Positions 9,592 through 22,449 are shown, numbered from the stretch's first letter. The stretch: 64,000 nucleotides of DNA from Hygrophila difformis (GCA_030278955.1 JAOANR010000004.1:57871120-57935119); one strand, 5' to 3'. The notes: a model not told the origin generated them from the letters alone. Program-made: numbers and translations.

Positions 9592-12562
9592 ATGTCCAGA
9601 GAAGAATTGAGGTTTAACAGGGAAGAGGAGGAGGAAGAGGATGATGATGAAGTCGATGGCAGGGGCCTCGCTGCATGGGAAAGGACATACGCAGATGAGC
9701 GTTCATGGGAATCTCTACAGGAGGATGAATCTGGTCTCCTGCGGCCTATTGACAACAAAACTCTTTACCACGCGCAGTATCGCCGGCGCCTCCGCGCCGC
9801 AAAAGCTACTCAAATTCAGAAAGGATTGATTCGTTATTTATACGTCATCATTGATCTTTCCAGGGTATCTATACAGTGAGATTTTATTGTTCTGTGTGTT
9901 TACACTATAGAATTAGTTGCTTATCGTTGCGTATGTCTAAGCTTTGGAACCAATTTGGAAGAGGTGAATGAATGGGCCTACAGCTGTAGTGATTGCTTAT
10001 GGGGAGGAATTGTTGTCGTTTAATTTTGATCCGTATGTGGTTTACTTTCAACTCTCATTCACTCTTTAGAATCGTAGGGACTGAATTTGCAGGACAGGCC
10101 CTAGTTCAAAAATTTTGCTGAAAATCTGTCCTTTTGTGATGTTTTTGATTGACTTGTGTTGCATTAGTGGGTTCACTCTGATCTGGATTAGGACAGTTGC
10201 CTACTGCCTGATGGAAACAGAAACTTCCTCTTCAGTATAGTTCTTTAAGACCGGTTTACCGTCAAAGTTTAATTCAATCATCTAGTTGCTTCTGTTAATT
10301 TGAAGTTGAGAAATGATATCATAGTTGAACTTATGTTCTCCTCCATTATCTGGAAATCTTGTTGCATCCCTTTTTCTGGGGGCACTTTATATTTGCGGAA
10401 GATTTAGTAAATTTGGAATTAATGTGCAGGCAGCAGGGGAGACAGATTATAAACCCAGCAGAATGATTATTGTTGCTCGGCATGTGGAAGCTTTCATCCG
10501 GGAGTTCTTTGATCAAAATCCCTTGAGTCAAATTGGATTAGTCGCATTGAAAGATGGAGTTGCACATTGCTTAACAGATCTTGGTGGCAGTCCTGAGTCA
10601 CACATTAAAGCTTTGATGGGAAAATTGACAAGCTCAGGTGATGCATCCCTCCAAAATGGTCTGGATCTTGTGCATGGCCTATTAAATCAAATTCCCACAT
10701 ATGGTCACCGTGAAGTTCTTATTTTATATTCTGCTCTTAGTACTTGTGACCCTGGCGATATATTGGAAACCATTAAAAAATGCAAGTCATCGAAGGTTAG
10801 GTGCTCAGTTATTGGTCTCTCTGCTGAACTCTACATTTGCAAATATCTTTGTCAAGAAACTGGAGGATCATATTACGTGGCATTAGATGAGGTGAGGTAC
10901 ATTTTTTTTCCTGATGCATTATGTATTACTGGTTCAAATAATGGTAGTGGACATAGAAATACATGATTACGTATGTTATATACTCTGTTATGCAGAACTT
11001 CAGGTTGCATATGATTTTCATGGTTTAATCTAATCTTTTGTGTCAGTCTCACTTGAAAGAACTGATCTTCGAACATGCACCACCTCCTCCAGCTATAGCT
11101 GAATTTGCAATTGCAAATTTGATTAAGATGGGTTTTCCTCAAAGAGCAGCAGAAAGTGCAATTTCGATATGTGCTTGTCATAAGGAGGCTAAGGTTGGTG
11201 GGGGCTACACTTGCCCAAGATGTAAAGCACGTGTTTGTGAATTGCCAACTGAATGCCAAATATGTGGACTGACCCTTGTTTCTTCACCCCATCTGGCAAG
11301 ATCTTATCACCATTTATTTCCTATTACTCCGTTTGACGATGTGCCATCATCAGTTTTGAATAATCCGCGGAATCTTCAAAGAAGTTGCTTTGGTTGTCAA
11401 CAGAGTCTCCTAAATCCTGGTATGCATAAATTGAAGAACTCATTTCTTTGTTTATGTAAATGCCCACACTGCATTTTTGTGCTTGCAGAAGTTCGTAAAT
11501 GCATCAATGCTGACACTGTGGCGTAGAACATTTAGGCATTCCCTTTCTTCATACCCGTGCTAAATGTTGATTTCCTTAGGTTATAATTTCTGTATTCTGT
11601 GCTCAACATTTTTTTGTGCCCAATTTGCAGCTCAATGCCGTCCCTTATTTTTCCCAGAATCGAGCAGACATGTTTTCAACTTAGACCTTGCTCAATTTCA
11701 TCTTAGTTTCATTATCTACTTCAAAAGATACTCAATCTACTCCTATATTCAAACCTAAAAACTGAATTACATATCCTGTATCATAAAATTATGCATCTTG
11801 GCTTGACTGGTTATTGAATTTTGTATTTCTATATAAATAATAACTGGATGGCATACAGATGAGATCGGACAAGTATTGCTGTGTGAATTGAAGATTATTT
11901 TTGAACTGTTGTATTATACTTATTTGAGAATTTTTATGCAACTGTGGTTTATAAATATTTCAGTATGGGAAATACACCTCTAATGTTTTGTGGCATAAGG
12001 TACATGTCCTTAGCATGGGATGGGGAAAAAATACTAATAGGAAAGAAAAGGAGATTCCGTTTGCTCATGATTTGGGGGAAAAAGAACTGGAACAACTTAG
12101 TTCAAAGGATAAGTTACTACACACAAATTATCCTAGATTCACATGACCACTGTATTCTGTTCGGATCCATTCATCTCTTGCTGGTATCAGTGTAATGACA
12201 TCTTGATCTTAGCCATCAAACGATTTCAATTTACTCTTGTAAAATATTAACCAGGTTAATATTGGAACTTAGAATTGTTAATACGTGTTTTTGGGCGGTA
12301 CGTACTTGGACGCCGAGAACAACTTAGAACCTGTACTGTTAGCATTCCTGGATTATTCTAAGAGGCCAATTACTTGAATAGGCTTCATTTCTGACCGTGA
12401 TCTTATATTGGTACAGGAAACATGCCAGCTTCTCGTGTGTCTTGTCCAAAATGCAGGCAGCACTTTTGCCTGGATTGTGATATTTACATTCACGAAAGCT
12501 TGCACAATTGCCCAGGTTGTGAGAGCTTCCGACACTCTAATTCCATAGGTGTGGAAGGGTGA
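9592..12562 (+). CDS. GTF2H2: General transcription factor IIH subunit 2 (p44/SSL1)
   Basis: Four exons: 9592-9864, 10430-10891, 11047-11419 and 12417-12562; together 417 aa, close to the usual plant length. p44 is a core TFIIH subunit that stimulates the XPD helicase in nucleotide-excision repair and transcription initiation. An acidic N-terminus leads into the Ssl1-like von Willebrand A domain (about residues 85-250; start IDLSRAAGETD across the exon 1/2 junction, later TSSGDASLQNGLDLVHGLL). A zinc-binding cluster follows with Cys301, Cys304, Cys309, Cys315 and Cys318 (YTCPRCKARVC), then a C4C4 RING-like end from CFGC (359-362) to CPGC (401-404). The last exon lies about 1 kb downstream and was placed because it completes this RING. 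The gene is head-to-head with the UBC gene. Confidence 0.94.
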
Positions 12563-13036
12563 GGTGAATTCAGAGCAGTTGTATCAGTGCTGTGGATGAA
12601 AACATGAGGTACAGAGCACCTGAGAATATACTGTTTTGTGCAATATGTTGTTAATCATGAAACCTGAACCAACATGCTATTGCACTAAGCAAATTCATGA
12701 GTAGCCTAAACATGTCGAATGTTTGTTTCATCTACGTAATGATCCGACATCACCCTTTTTGTATTGCTCAATCAGATTGGAGCCGCACGCTATACCTCTG
12801 TTTTTCTAAAGTTGTACTATTATAGTGGATATTATTCTCTTGTGAGTCATTATAAATTTGCCCAACCCTCTCAACTGTATTATTGTTGGATTCAAATAAC
12901 TGAGGATTTATGTAGATGTATGCGTGGTCTCCAATGGAATCTACACAAAGAAAAGGCGTAATTGATTACATTATAATTAAACCTTTTTACAACTCACACT
13001 CAAGCTATAGAACTCGCAAGAACTTAATAATTTATA

Positions 13037-13269
13037 CTCCCTCTTGGACACACAGTCTAATGCATTCATTTAACAGTTAATATCTTAAAATATTGAAAAG
13101 TGAAAATTATAAATAAATATATATATATTAAAACTATGCAAAAAGACTGAATCCTATAAGATCCTATTTAACTATATTTTTTTCTTATGTAATAGCAACA
13201 AAAGGTCAAACATGAATAATAAACAGTGTAAAATATCCAAATGAGACCATTGAAATGGGACGGAGGGAG
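13037..13269. mobile_element. Stowaway-like MITE
   Basis: Terminal inverted repeats CTCCCTC... and ...GGACGGAGGGAG, flanked on both sides by TA, as for Tc1/mariner-type MITEs. About 233 bp. The interior shares the family's AT-rich block with the other copies. Confidence 0.75.
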
Positions 13270-14510
13270 TACTACCTTCGTGCGGTTTTAAGTAGTATTG
13301 TCTTTCAATTGGGGATGGAGTTTGGTTAATATCTAAAAAATGTGTTTAAGTAAAAATTCTATAAAAATTATATATTCTTGGGCTCCCATACACCTTTGTT
13401 AATTTGGTGTTAATGCTTACCAAAAAAAATTGAGTTAAAGTTAAATAATTTTTTTTTAAAGAAAAACACATATTAGAATATAACCTAGCTCAATTTGGTT
13501 CGGTTTGTTTATAGATAGAAAATCGGAATTAACACGTATCATGGATGGTCAATCCTCCTACATTGACAAATTAACATTAGAATATAACCTAGCTCAAGTT
13601 TTCTTGCTGTGTGGGTTTGAATTCTGAACAGCTAATGTTATGTGAACTGGAAAGGAAATACATGATGGAAATTGGGGAAATTAATTTGCATAGAAAATTT
13701 CAACAAACAGCCGTGTACACAAGGTGTTTGACATAATGCTGCAATGAAAATGTTGTATCAAAGGTGAAATTTTTAATCTTTATGACTTTTATCTTACTAA
13801 TAAATTTACTGTGGTTGAGGGGAAATACGCATGGTTAATCACTAACTTGGCCATTATCATATTCGATCCAGGGTTCCCATTTAGTACAAGTTATACACTC
13901 TTGATACCTATCAATTATCATTCTTACAAGAAGATAAAAAAGAAACATAACTATCCATTTCAAAAGTCGTCAAGACAAAGAAGAAGATATCATCAAACTA
14001 ATTTCTACCAATGGCAATTGCCAAAGCTCGAGGGCTACGTATACTATGCTTGTGATTAATACTTAATCACAAATAAGTTTAGTTTATTCAAGGGAAGTTA
14101 ATAATATTTGTCCTTTAGAAAGTCTCGACCTCACGATGAAAAAAATATCAACAAAAAACGTAAGGAACAGCAACATGTCAAATTGTACCCACAATGAGAC
14201 AAAAAAATCCACATTTGGAACAGCAATTTAAGAAAATGACATCTTGACCAAGTACTGTTTAATGCCCCAACTAATATAAATTATTATCCATTAATTGCAC
14301 TTTTTTTGTTTAGGGGGCATATATACATATGTTCCATGTATATATAGTTATATACTGTACACTTAAAAAGGACAATTCATAGGCTTATAAATTATGGACT
14401 GGTAGAAATCATATGCTTTTTTTTTTTTAATAAAAGAAAAAAGTTTTAATCTTTGTGGATCCGTGCAAGATTACAAACAGTTGCCCCCATCTAAAATTGA
14501 AAAATTTATA

Positions 14511-14996
14511 CTCCCTCCGCGAATTGTGGCTCGTTTCTTTTGGGCACGGTAATTTATGTGGTGGGGTGTGGTGAAGTTTAGTGGTTAAAGTGATGTGAGT
14601 ATTTGTGTTTAAAATTTTAATGAATTTTGACTTTCTTTATTGTTTAACTTTGACAAAATATTATTATAATGATTTATTTGAGAAAAATATTCAAGTGTGG
14701 TCTTGTTAGAATCGTCTAGACTTCTAGATTTAGAATATATATTTCATATAATTTTTATTTGTACCAATTTTAAAATATGAAGAATTAAAGAAATGCAAGG
14801 GACTTTGTGTAGAAAAATAAAACTGTATTGAGAGTTGTGCAGAATAGTAAAAGTAATTACTTTTAATGGGATTTAGAAACCAATAAGATTCTAATCATAT
14901 TTATATTAATTAAATTTATCTAAAAAGGGAAAGTTGCCACAATTCGTGGGACAGCCCAAAAAGGAATACGAGCAACAATTCGTGGGACGGAGTGAG
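14511..14996. mobile_element. Stowaway-like MITE, long (~486 bp) family
   Basis: Flanked by TA, with inverted ends CTCCCTCCGCGAATTGTGGC and the complementary ...ACAATTCGTGGGACGGAGTG. The last ~60 bp repeat an ACAATTCGTGGGAC block twice. Its interior matches, in inverse orientation, the element at 27743-28215, so the two belong to one family. Confidence 0.75.
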
Positions 14997-16521
14997 TACT
15001 ATATTACTAGATTTTTTTGTCCGATGCATAATTATTTTTGCTAATATATAAAAGTAATAACTCAATTTAAAAAAATTTATATGTTATACGTATTTTTTAT
15101 GGTTTAATAATAATTTAGTTTTACCTCTCCTAAATTTAGTTTACTAATTTTCCATACATGTATAGAAAAAAAAATTCTTCAATAGTCTAGTTTTTTCCGA
15201 GCAGTCTAGTTTTTTTCGAGCAGCATAAGTTTTATGATGTGCTAATGGAATGGCGTTGTGCTTATGCATTCTAAATCAACCAATAAAAGTTAATTTATTA
15301 AAATATTAAACAAGGTCACAAACCACAATTAATCTCAATATAATTGTCTATACATATATAAGAAGGAATAAATAATAATAATACAAAAAAAGAACTTTTC
15401 ATTTTCTCCATTTTAACTACATAGTTTAACAGTAACATCACTGATGAGGGCGATGATGATGATGATGGTGATCATAATCTTAAGATACAATTTGGGGATC
15501 TAAATAAATAATGCATAAGAGTGAAAGTGTACAAAGTGGAGTATTACAAAAGGCCAAATGATTTTGCTAGGAAAAATAATCATAAAGGGGCAAAATTTTG
15601 GTATACGAACCCATAAAGCACATGACACCACCTGATTCCCCACAAATTATTTAATCCCAACAAGTGTTTGATGAAATGTCCAAGAGAAAAGAGAATCATC
15701 AGACAACAAAACAAGAAGATCAATCCTGACAGATTTTGCCACTCCTCCCAATGCCTCCAAAAATCCACAAGCCCCTTCCCTCCCTCCCTCCCTCATTTCC
15801 CCCAATTTTTCTAATTAATCCAACACCAATAATTCCACACTTCCATACAAATTAAACTAATAACTCATTTTTTAACAAGCAAAACTCAGGTTCTCCTAAT
15901 ATCCATTAATGAATTTCAAATCCAGCTTATGGATGGTCTTTCTTTAGTAGAACTTTGACCTTATTCATTTCACCTCGAACCAAAAGCCTCATTTTCTTAG
16001 CTTGAGTTGGTCTCACCTACCTAAAAGATAAAAATAATGGTGCAAATTACAAGATCAAGATTTTAGACAATTTAGTCCCTCAACTATTTGTACATACTAT
16101 AATCCTTAACTCCCCTTAATAATGCCTGCACGTGTATCATAAATAAAAACATCCACAATGTTGGTAGGATATAACACACCACACAGATGATTCAACAGTG
16201 AGGAAAAAAAAAAAAAAAAAAAAGAAGTACCACAAGTGTGGACATATGCAGCAGAAGCTCAAGAACATGAGATTTGCAGAAGCCACAAAGGAATAGAAAA
16301 AGAATAATAAAAAAATGAAACACACATGTGGAGACCCACTGAAAGAGAGAGTAAGTTGGCCATGTGAGTGTGTGGGCTGAAAGTGAAAGGACTTGTTATT
16401 ATGTTACCCTGATGATACCCATTCAACTGAGGGGGTGTCAGCACCCATGTGACTCTGTGGCCCTCACTCTCCTTAAAGAATACCCACTCACACTCCCCTT
16501 TAATGATACCACAGTGTACTA

Positions 16522-16711
16522 CTCCCTCCGTCCCACTTCAAGTGTCTTGTTACTGTTGGGCACGGAAATTAAGGTAAAGTTGATTTGTGAGTATATGGTG
16601 GGGTCCACATAGTTGTTGGAGGAGAAAATTATTTCTATTTATAGAAAGAAGACATTTGTAATGGGACATCCAAAAAAAGTAAGTAGGACATTTGGAATGG
16701 GACGGAGGGAG
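16522..16711. mobile_element. Stowaway-like MITE, short (~190 bp) family
   Basis: TA-flanked element with ends CTCCCTCCGTCCCACTTCAA and ...AATGGGACGGAGGGAG. The interior (GTCTTGTTACTGTTGGGCAC) is nearly the same as in the copy inside a NUA intron at 58399-58591. Confidence 0.82.
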
Positions 16712-17508
16712 TATATACTACAAACACAATATGCACAACCCCAAACCTCAGCCCCTCCTTTCCCCTTTTACCATCATTCCCTCTTTATTCATTCTTTTTC
16801 TATCTTCTACACATTATTAAATGAAAAACAAAACAATAGAATTAACCGTGCAAGCAAATAAGTTGCAAACTATTCATATGTTGATTGATAGGGGTAAAAA
16901 TTGAAGGCTGGGGGGTGTAAATTCGCCTGCATTCTGGTAGTATAGTAAAAAGAGTTACTGCTAGCCTTTTGTTTGTTATAAGCTATGGGTTGTATGGTGG
17001 TCCAGACACAGAAGCTTTTAGGGAGAGAGGAGGGGTACTACAAAATGTGAGCAGAAAGATATATACCCCACACTCATAAATCAGTTCATCTGTCCTTTCC
17101 CCGTGCATCATGTACTGTTGTAAAAAAAAGAAAAGAAAAACTAGTATTGATGATGATGGTGATGATGGTGGTGGAGGTGGTGGCGGGCGCCATAATCTTT
17201 GATAGAGATTTTTCCTTACAGGAAGGATGGATTGGATTTGGATTGGATCCCTTTTTTTTCTTCTGTTGAGGGGTTGTATGGATTGTTGTTGGCTATACAG
17301 CTGCTACATAGATGGGCTTGTTTCTTTTTGTTTACTTACTTCCTTGTATAATATGGTAATTGTTACTCTGCACAAGAAGGGACATTGGAATGGAGTTCAC
17401 TACATAATAGTTTTGATGAATAGATGATTAAAATGTGCAAAAAAGGTGAGATTTTTATTACCATGCTAAGTTAGATCCTGCCGTCATCAGTAGTAGTTCT
17501 AACTCTCC

Positions 17509-20418
17509 CTACATTTCGATGGCTTCTTGCCCAGAAGAAAACCTGGATTCGATCAATTTTGTAAGATGCATGAAAGAGGGATAGGGGTGTGGGCTCGCGT
17601 AGATTAATAATGAACGACAGATTGAAAATGTATACCGCGGCGTTGATTGAAGATAACACGATTTGGGAGGAGTTATGCCGAGGGGAGAACTGCTGGGCAG
17701 CGTCGTGTTGTTATTGTTAGCGGATGAGATTGTTACAGTTATGTTATTGTTATCGTCAGCTGAGGCTTGGGAGAAGGTCGTGTGGCGTTCGGCTGCTAGT
17801 TTTGTAGGAGATGCGAAGAGATTGTCCGGTAGGATGTGCTCCAAGCTGGTTTTGATTACAATTCACAGCACAACGTAAGAACCTGTAATTTTCCAAATGC
17901 AGTTAAAAATATCTGTACAGGGAAGAATTGGGGGCACCTTTCTGAGAGATCAGAATCATTGCCACTAGTGTGGCGCGGCAGTTTATTGCCACCGGTAATA
18001 GTCTCAGCAGATGATTTAGTTCCATCAACACTCGGGGACTTGGCTGCATCTCGACCAGTATCAAACTCTGCAAATAATAATAATAATATGCAAATATGAA
18101 TCGAGTTGAAAACAATTCAAGATGTAATTGTGCATTACTGTGAATTCCTCAAGCCAACCTTCAGAATCTTCTTTGTGGTTAATGATTGCATCGGAGGCGG
18201 CGGCAATGAAATTTTGATTCATTAGTAACTGGGACTGTCGTGGGGAGGAGGATATCATGCCTGCCTTTAAGCTCGGGAGAAAATGATTGTTATGGTGCTG
18301 ATTCTTCAGGTCCATCAATTGTAAATTCATCATCCTTTGTCCTTGAAGTTCGATCGCGTGCTGCAATTCGGCCTCCTCTAGTTTTCTTCTCAACATCATT
18401 TCTTGACTACTGAAAAGCATTCTATTTCCTGCTCAAAAAAGAAGAACACCATCAATCAAGGCTTTTTTTTTTTCCCTAGAAGGAAGCCGTGTGCATAAAC
18501 ATCAAGACAAGTGGGTAAGATAGATCCTCACCAAATTGGGCATCGATGTGTTGTTCTCTGGAGTCCATTCCTGAAGGGCTTAAACAGCCCGAATGTTCCC
18601 CTCTCTCCAACTGTTGCTTCCTACAATGATCCAAATTCATCAGAAAAAACGAAATACTGTAATTGACTCGCATCAAATTTGACAGTTCTCAAGAATGAAT
18701 GAGTACTTGTCCAAGATTTTTCCTTTCTCCTTGTAAGGCTTGACGAGGACGCGAGAATCGCAGACGAAATGAGGGTTCCCTTTCGCCAAGATGAGCTTGA
18801 CGGTCTCCGGGTAGACAAACGTCACAAACCCAAACATTCGTTTCTGCTGATACGGAATCCTCACATCCTGCACTGGTCCGAACTTGCTACAAAACCACAA
18901 TAACAAAACAGTATTGTCATCGGCAAAACATAGACCGGAATTATCGCCATTCATCACCAAGACTCCAAATTTATTTCCAATCACTTACATTACTTACCTA
19001 AAATAGTTCGAAACATCCTCTTCCTTGAAGGTACTGTCAGCCGGAAACGTCAAGTAAATTTGCCGGGAGCTCGATGAATTCGCAGCACCCACCAAACCCA
19101 TCGTCGAAAAGTCATTCCTATCACGAGAAAAAAAAAAAAACAGTCAATCCCAAGTAAAGAATTTCACATGGAAGCAAATCCCAAAAATCTAATTGCTATC
19201 TATCTACTACTATCTCCGCCTCTCCCCGAAAAAGAACACATCAGAATTCCTACAGTTATCAATCCAGGACCACAAAATAGATCTAAAAATAAATGAAAGG
19301 AAGATATTGAACAAAGAAAGAAACCAACCAATCAATCAACCACATAAGCATATTACTGCTCGAAACAAGGAAGTGGCCGCAGAAACATTTCCTCACAAAA
19401 GGTCGCATTTTGATTCACTCTCATTAGAACATAAAGGGCAAAAAAGAGAAGAAAAGAACCCTAAGGGAATTCACCTTGGATTCTCGTTGAGAAAATCCAT
19501 GCCCTTATGGAAACCGAATGGGAGTGGATGGTGACCACCAGAAGCCATTAGTGCGAACCTATGGTGCTGAAGAGCCTTGAATCTTAAGAGTTCATCGAAT
19601 CCAGAACCGGCGGTCTTGTTCGGAGACCCCATCTCCATTGTCTCCCCATTGATATCGCTGTGTAAGAACTTGCAGGCGCTCCCATTCTTACAAAACCCTC
19701 TGGCGAAGTACATGCACGGCCTCCACCCAAACCCCCCTCCCCCTCCCCCGTCCTCCAGATTCGACAGAAATGCAGCGGCGTCGTTCACGGAGCAGCTCCG
19801 CCTGTGGAAAGGATGATGCGGCGACGGTACCCCGCCGGAGTCCTCGCCGTAAGGGAAAACCAGGGAATCGCTCCTCCCGCTAGGGCTCATCACTGGATCC
19901 ACCAACGAATCGTCTAGAAACGAGAGATGATCCTGCACCTGCTGCTGGTACTCATTACCATTCCCATTCCCATTCGCATTCCCGCCGCCGCCGTAAAAAT
20001 GCAAGCTTGGAGACCCACTTCCGCCGCCGTTATTCAGCGCGGCGGCGTAGGAAAACGGACGGGGACTGCTCCGCTGGAAGGGCGACGGCGGATTGCTCAA
20101 ATGAAAGCCATTATTGGGTACCAGGATTCGCGGCGAGGATTGGGGGAAATTTCGGGACAGTGAGTTTCCGAGAGGAGTTGAAGGGTTGGAGTTTGAGTTG
20201 GAGTTGGAAGAAGGGCTGTTAGAAGAAACGAGCCCTAGGCATGCCTTGGCCTGGCTGATGTAAGACAACAAAAGGGATTCCGGTCCGAACGCCAATCGAA
20301 TCATCTCCTTCTCCCCTTGGTCCTGTATCAGTATGTAACCCATGATTTTCGAAGCGTTCTCCGGATCCAAACTCTGGATCCTCGACATCACTACTTTAGT
20401 AGCTTCGTATGCATCCAT
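17509..20418 (-). CDS. CCCH zinc-finger and RRM RNA-binding protein (C3H46/C3H53 type)
   Basis: Eight exons: 19475-20418, 18998-19117, 18707-18886, 18532-18620, 18139-18428, 17938-18065, 17636-17845 and 17509-17542; 664 aa in frame. Plant CCCH-RRM proteins of this type are presumed RNA-binding regulators. Residues 1-63 ([20 protein letters not shown]...) form the conserved N-terminal helical domain. A low-complexity Ser/Asn/Gly region follows, then a C-x7-C-x5-C-x3-H finger (Cys235, Cys243, Cys249, His253). An RRM starts near residue 330, with RNP1-like RMFGFVTF and [12 protein letters not shown] Gln/Met-rich helix ([20 protein letters not shown]) comes next. The end is [11 protein letters not shown], typical of the family, which is why two short introns were placed near the stop. 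The acceptor at 18066-18067 was preferred over one 2 nt away because only it keeps the frame. Confidence 0.9.
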
Positions 20419-20742
20419 GGCAGATGCTCCCCCTTGCTTTGCTTTGATTTGATTTCCCCTTTCTACTACAGTGAGAAGTTTGCTGCTTCCTTTCCACTGA
20501 CTGCCAGCCCACGGGGGGGGGTTTGGTTTGGTTCGATTTCTTATTTTCTTCTTCCCCCTTTTTTTCCTTTTTCCCTTTTTCTTGAGAAGATAAAAGGGCC
20601 AGAGCCAAACTGCTGCACAGCTAAACTACTAAAGGCCAGCTTTAAGTAGTTTTGTGTACAAGGAGTGAGCTTTTTTCACTACAGTACAGTAGTATAGTAA
20701 AAATTGAATCTTTGCAAGACAGAAGTTGAACTACAGCTACCA

Positions 20743-20853
20743 CTTTCGGGAGTCGGCGTATTCGTACCAGATAGTAGATTCGGAGAGAGAATTGTGAGAG
20801 AATATGCCCTTCTAATCCGCTATATGCTACCCAGTATGCTAACATCCAAACAT
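20743..20853. mobile_element. Tourist/Harbinger-like MITE, copy 1 of an adjacent pair
   Basis: About 110 bp, related to the copies at 20876, 22450, 27667, 42233 and 42993. It shares the interior AGATAGTAGATTCGGAGAG and the right end CATCCAAACAT; the left end is decayed. Confidence 0.65.
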
Positions 20854-20875
20854 ACTAGTCTTCAACTTCTATGTG

Positions 20876-20985
20876 ATGTTTGGGAGTCAATGGATCCGCT
20901 AGCAGATAGTAGATTCGGAGAGATAATTGTAAAAGAATATGCTGATTGAATCTATATGCTCCTAAATATGTCGGCTTCCAAACAC
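20876..20985. mobile_element. Tourist/Harbinger-like MITE, copy 2 of an adjacent pair
   Basis: Left end ATGTTTGGGAGTC and right end GGCTTCCAAACA form imperfect inverted repeats. It lies 22 bp from the first copy, in the same orientation. Confidence 0.7.
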
Positions 20986-21111
20986 TCTCATATCTCTTTG
21001 GGGGAAAAAATGTACTAAAATGATTTGGATTGTGGCCATGATTATGGGTAATGATTTGCTGGGTTGGGGTCTCATATTTGGGTAATCATTACATATTTCC
21101 TTAAAATAATA

Positions 21112-21376
21112 CTCCATTCGTTGGTTATTATATGACGTTTTAGTAAAAATTACATATTGCGATGAATGTCATTATTATTGGTTAATTTTTTACTTTTGCC
21201 CCTACTCTAGAAAAAAATAAAATTGAAGTGGTGAGATATTGTACAATATTTTAGGAGTAATATTTATAAAAATATAAGGGTAATATTGAAAAGGTATGAT
21301 ATAAATATATAAAATGATAACTATTTTAAAATATTTTTTAATTTCTAAAAAGTCAACTAAAAATGAACAGATGGAG
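21112..21376. mobile_element. Stowaway-like MITE
   Basis: TA-flanked, starting CTCCATTCGTTGG and ending AACAGATGGAG. About 265 bp, AT-rich and partly decayed. Confidence 0.6.
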
Positions 21377-21616
21377 TAATATAAATACATAAATAAATGA
21401 ATTATGTTGATGGCAGGATTTCGATAAAATTTACTCAAATATAGTCACTTTTAGTTTTAATACTCCCTACTTTTTCATATATTTTGTATATTTTTATAGT
21501 TCACATTATTTATTCAGTAATTATGATTTAATTTTTTAATATAATTATATAAAATAAAATAGAGTTAAATAAAATGTTCTTAAATTGATTTAATCACTTT
21601 CTTTTTATAAATTTTA

Positions 21617-22136
21617 CTCCCCATGTCCCATTCAAAGCAATCCGGTTTCTGTAATGGCATAACAATTGCCAGCAGATGCAGACAGTGCTAAAAATGATGT
21701 ATAGCCCTTTGTAAAGTGATGTATAAGCCTTATAAAGTGATGTATAGATAGTAGTTTGTTTTTTATTAGTTTTTTGTCATAGCCTCCATCCATCATTTTT
21801 TCATGCTCACACATCATTTTATATACACATAACAATCACTTTTGAATGTGCCAGCACCTACAGGCCGCCAGCACCCAAACGATTTCCCATTCAAAGTGTT
21901 ACATTTTGACTTTTGATACTGTTCAATTATCAACTTTGACCTAATGTTATTGCAATTGTATAAGAAAAAAAAATATAGTTAAGATCGGTCTTATTAGATT
22001 CGTCTAATCATTTAGTTTTATAATATATATTTTATATAATTTTTACAAATCCACATTTTAAGATATTAACTGTTAAACAAATGCATAGAACGATTTGTTC
22101 AAAAGTTTTGAAACAAAAATAATGTGACAGAAGGTG
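21617..22136. mobile_element. Stowaway-like MITE containing a 259-bp insertion
   Basis: Left end CTCCCCATGTCCC and degenerate right end GACAGAAGGTG, both next to TA. The body contains the family core. An unrelated segment (about 21638-21884) is flanked by a perfect 12-bp direct repeat TCCCATTCAAAG (21626-21637 and 21885-21896), as expected for a later insertion. The inserted piece carries an internal tandem repeat built on GTGATGTATA. Confidence 0.6.
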
Positions 22137-22162
22137 TATTTTTAGCGTAAAAAAAACTTATA

Positions 22163-22420
22163 CTCCCTCCGTTTTTGTATAAATGTAACATTTACGTAGT
22201 TGTTACTATTCATTAAATAACTTTGATTCTATTTTTAACACAGTTATATAAGATATAAAATAGTCAAGTGCGGTCTTTTTGGATTCGTTTAATCATGTAG
22301 TTTTAGAATATCAAATTTTTATAACTTTTACTTTAACATAATTTGAGATACTAAGCTTTAAAAATATGTATTTGATTACGTAAATGAATGAATGTTGTAA
22401 CTTTTTCAAAACGGAGCGGG
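22163..22420. mobile_element. Stowaway-like MITE
   Basis: TA-flanked, starts CTCCCTCCGTTTTTG and ends CAAAACGGAGCGGG; about 258 bp. The interior carries the shared GGATTCGTTTAATCATGTAG-like block. Confidence 0.75.
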
Positions 22421-22449
22421 TATTACACTAAAAGAGTAGGATTATGAGT

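Larger units (their letters stand above)
12563..17508. other. Intergenic region between GTF2H2 and the CCCH-RRM gene
   Basis: About 4.9 kb with no convincing gene. It contains three Stowaway-like MITEs (listed separately), a CCCT repeat at about 15778-15793, GAT repeats near 15450, a poly(A) run near 16205-16222 and a GGT/GAT-rich purine tract at 17150-17190. All reading frames are short and lack domains. Confidence 0.6.

Noticed and set aside
17150..17190. GAT/GGT-rich tract as a coding fragment
   Set aside because: Simple-sequence repeat without open-frame context.
15400..17470. Possible microRNA precursor in the long intergenic region
   Set aside because: I recognised no known plant miRNA sequence; the only strong inverted repeats are MITE ends.
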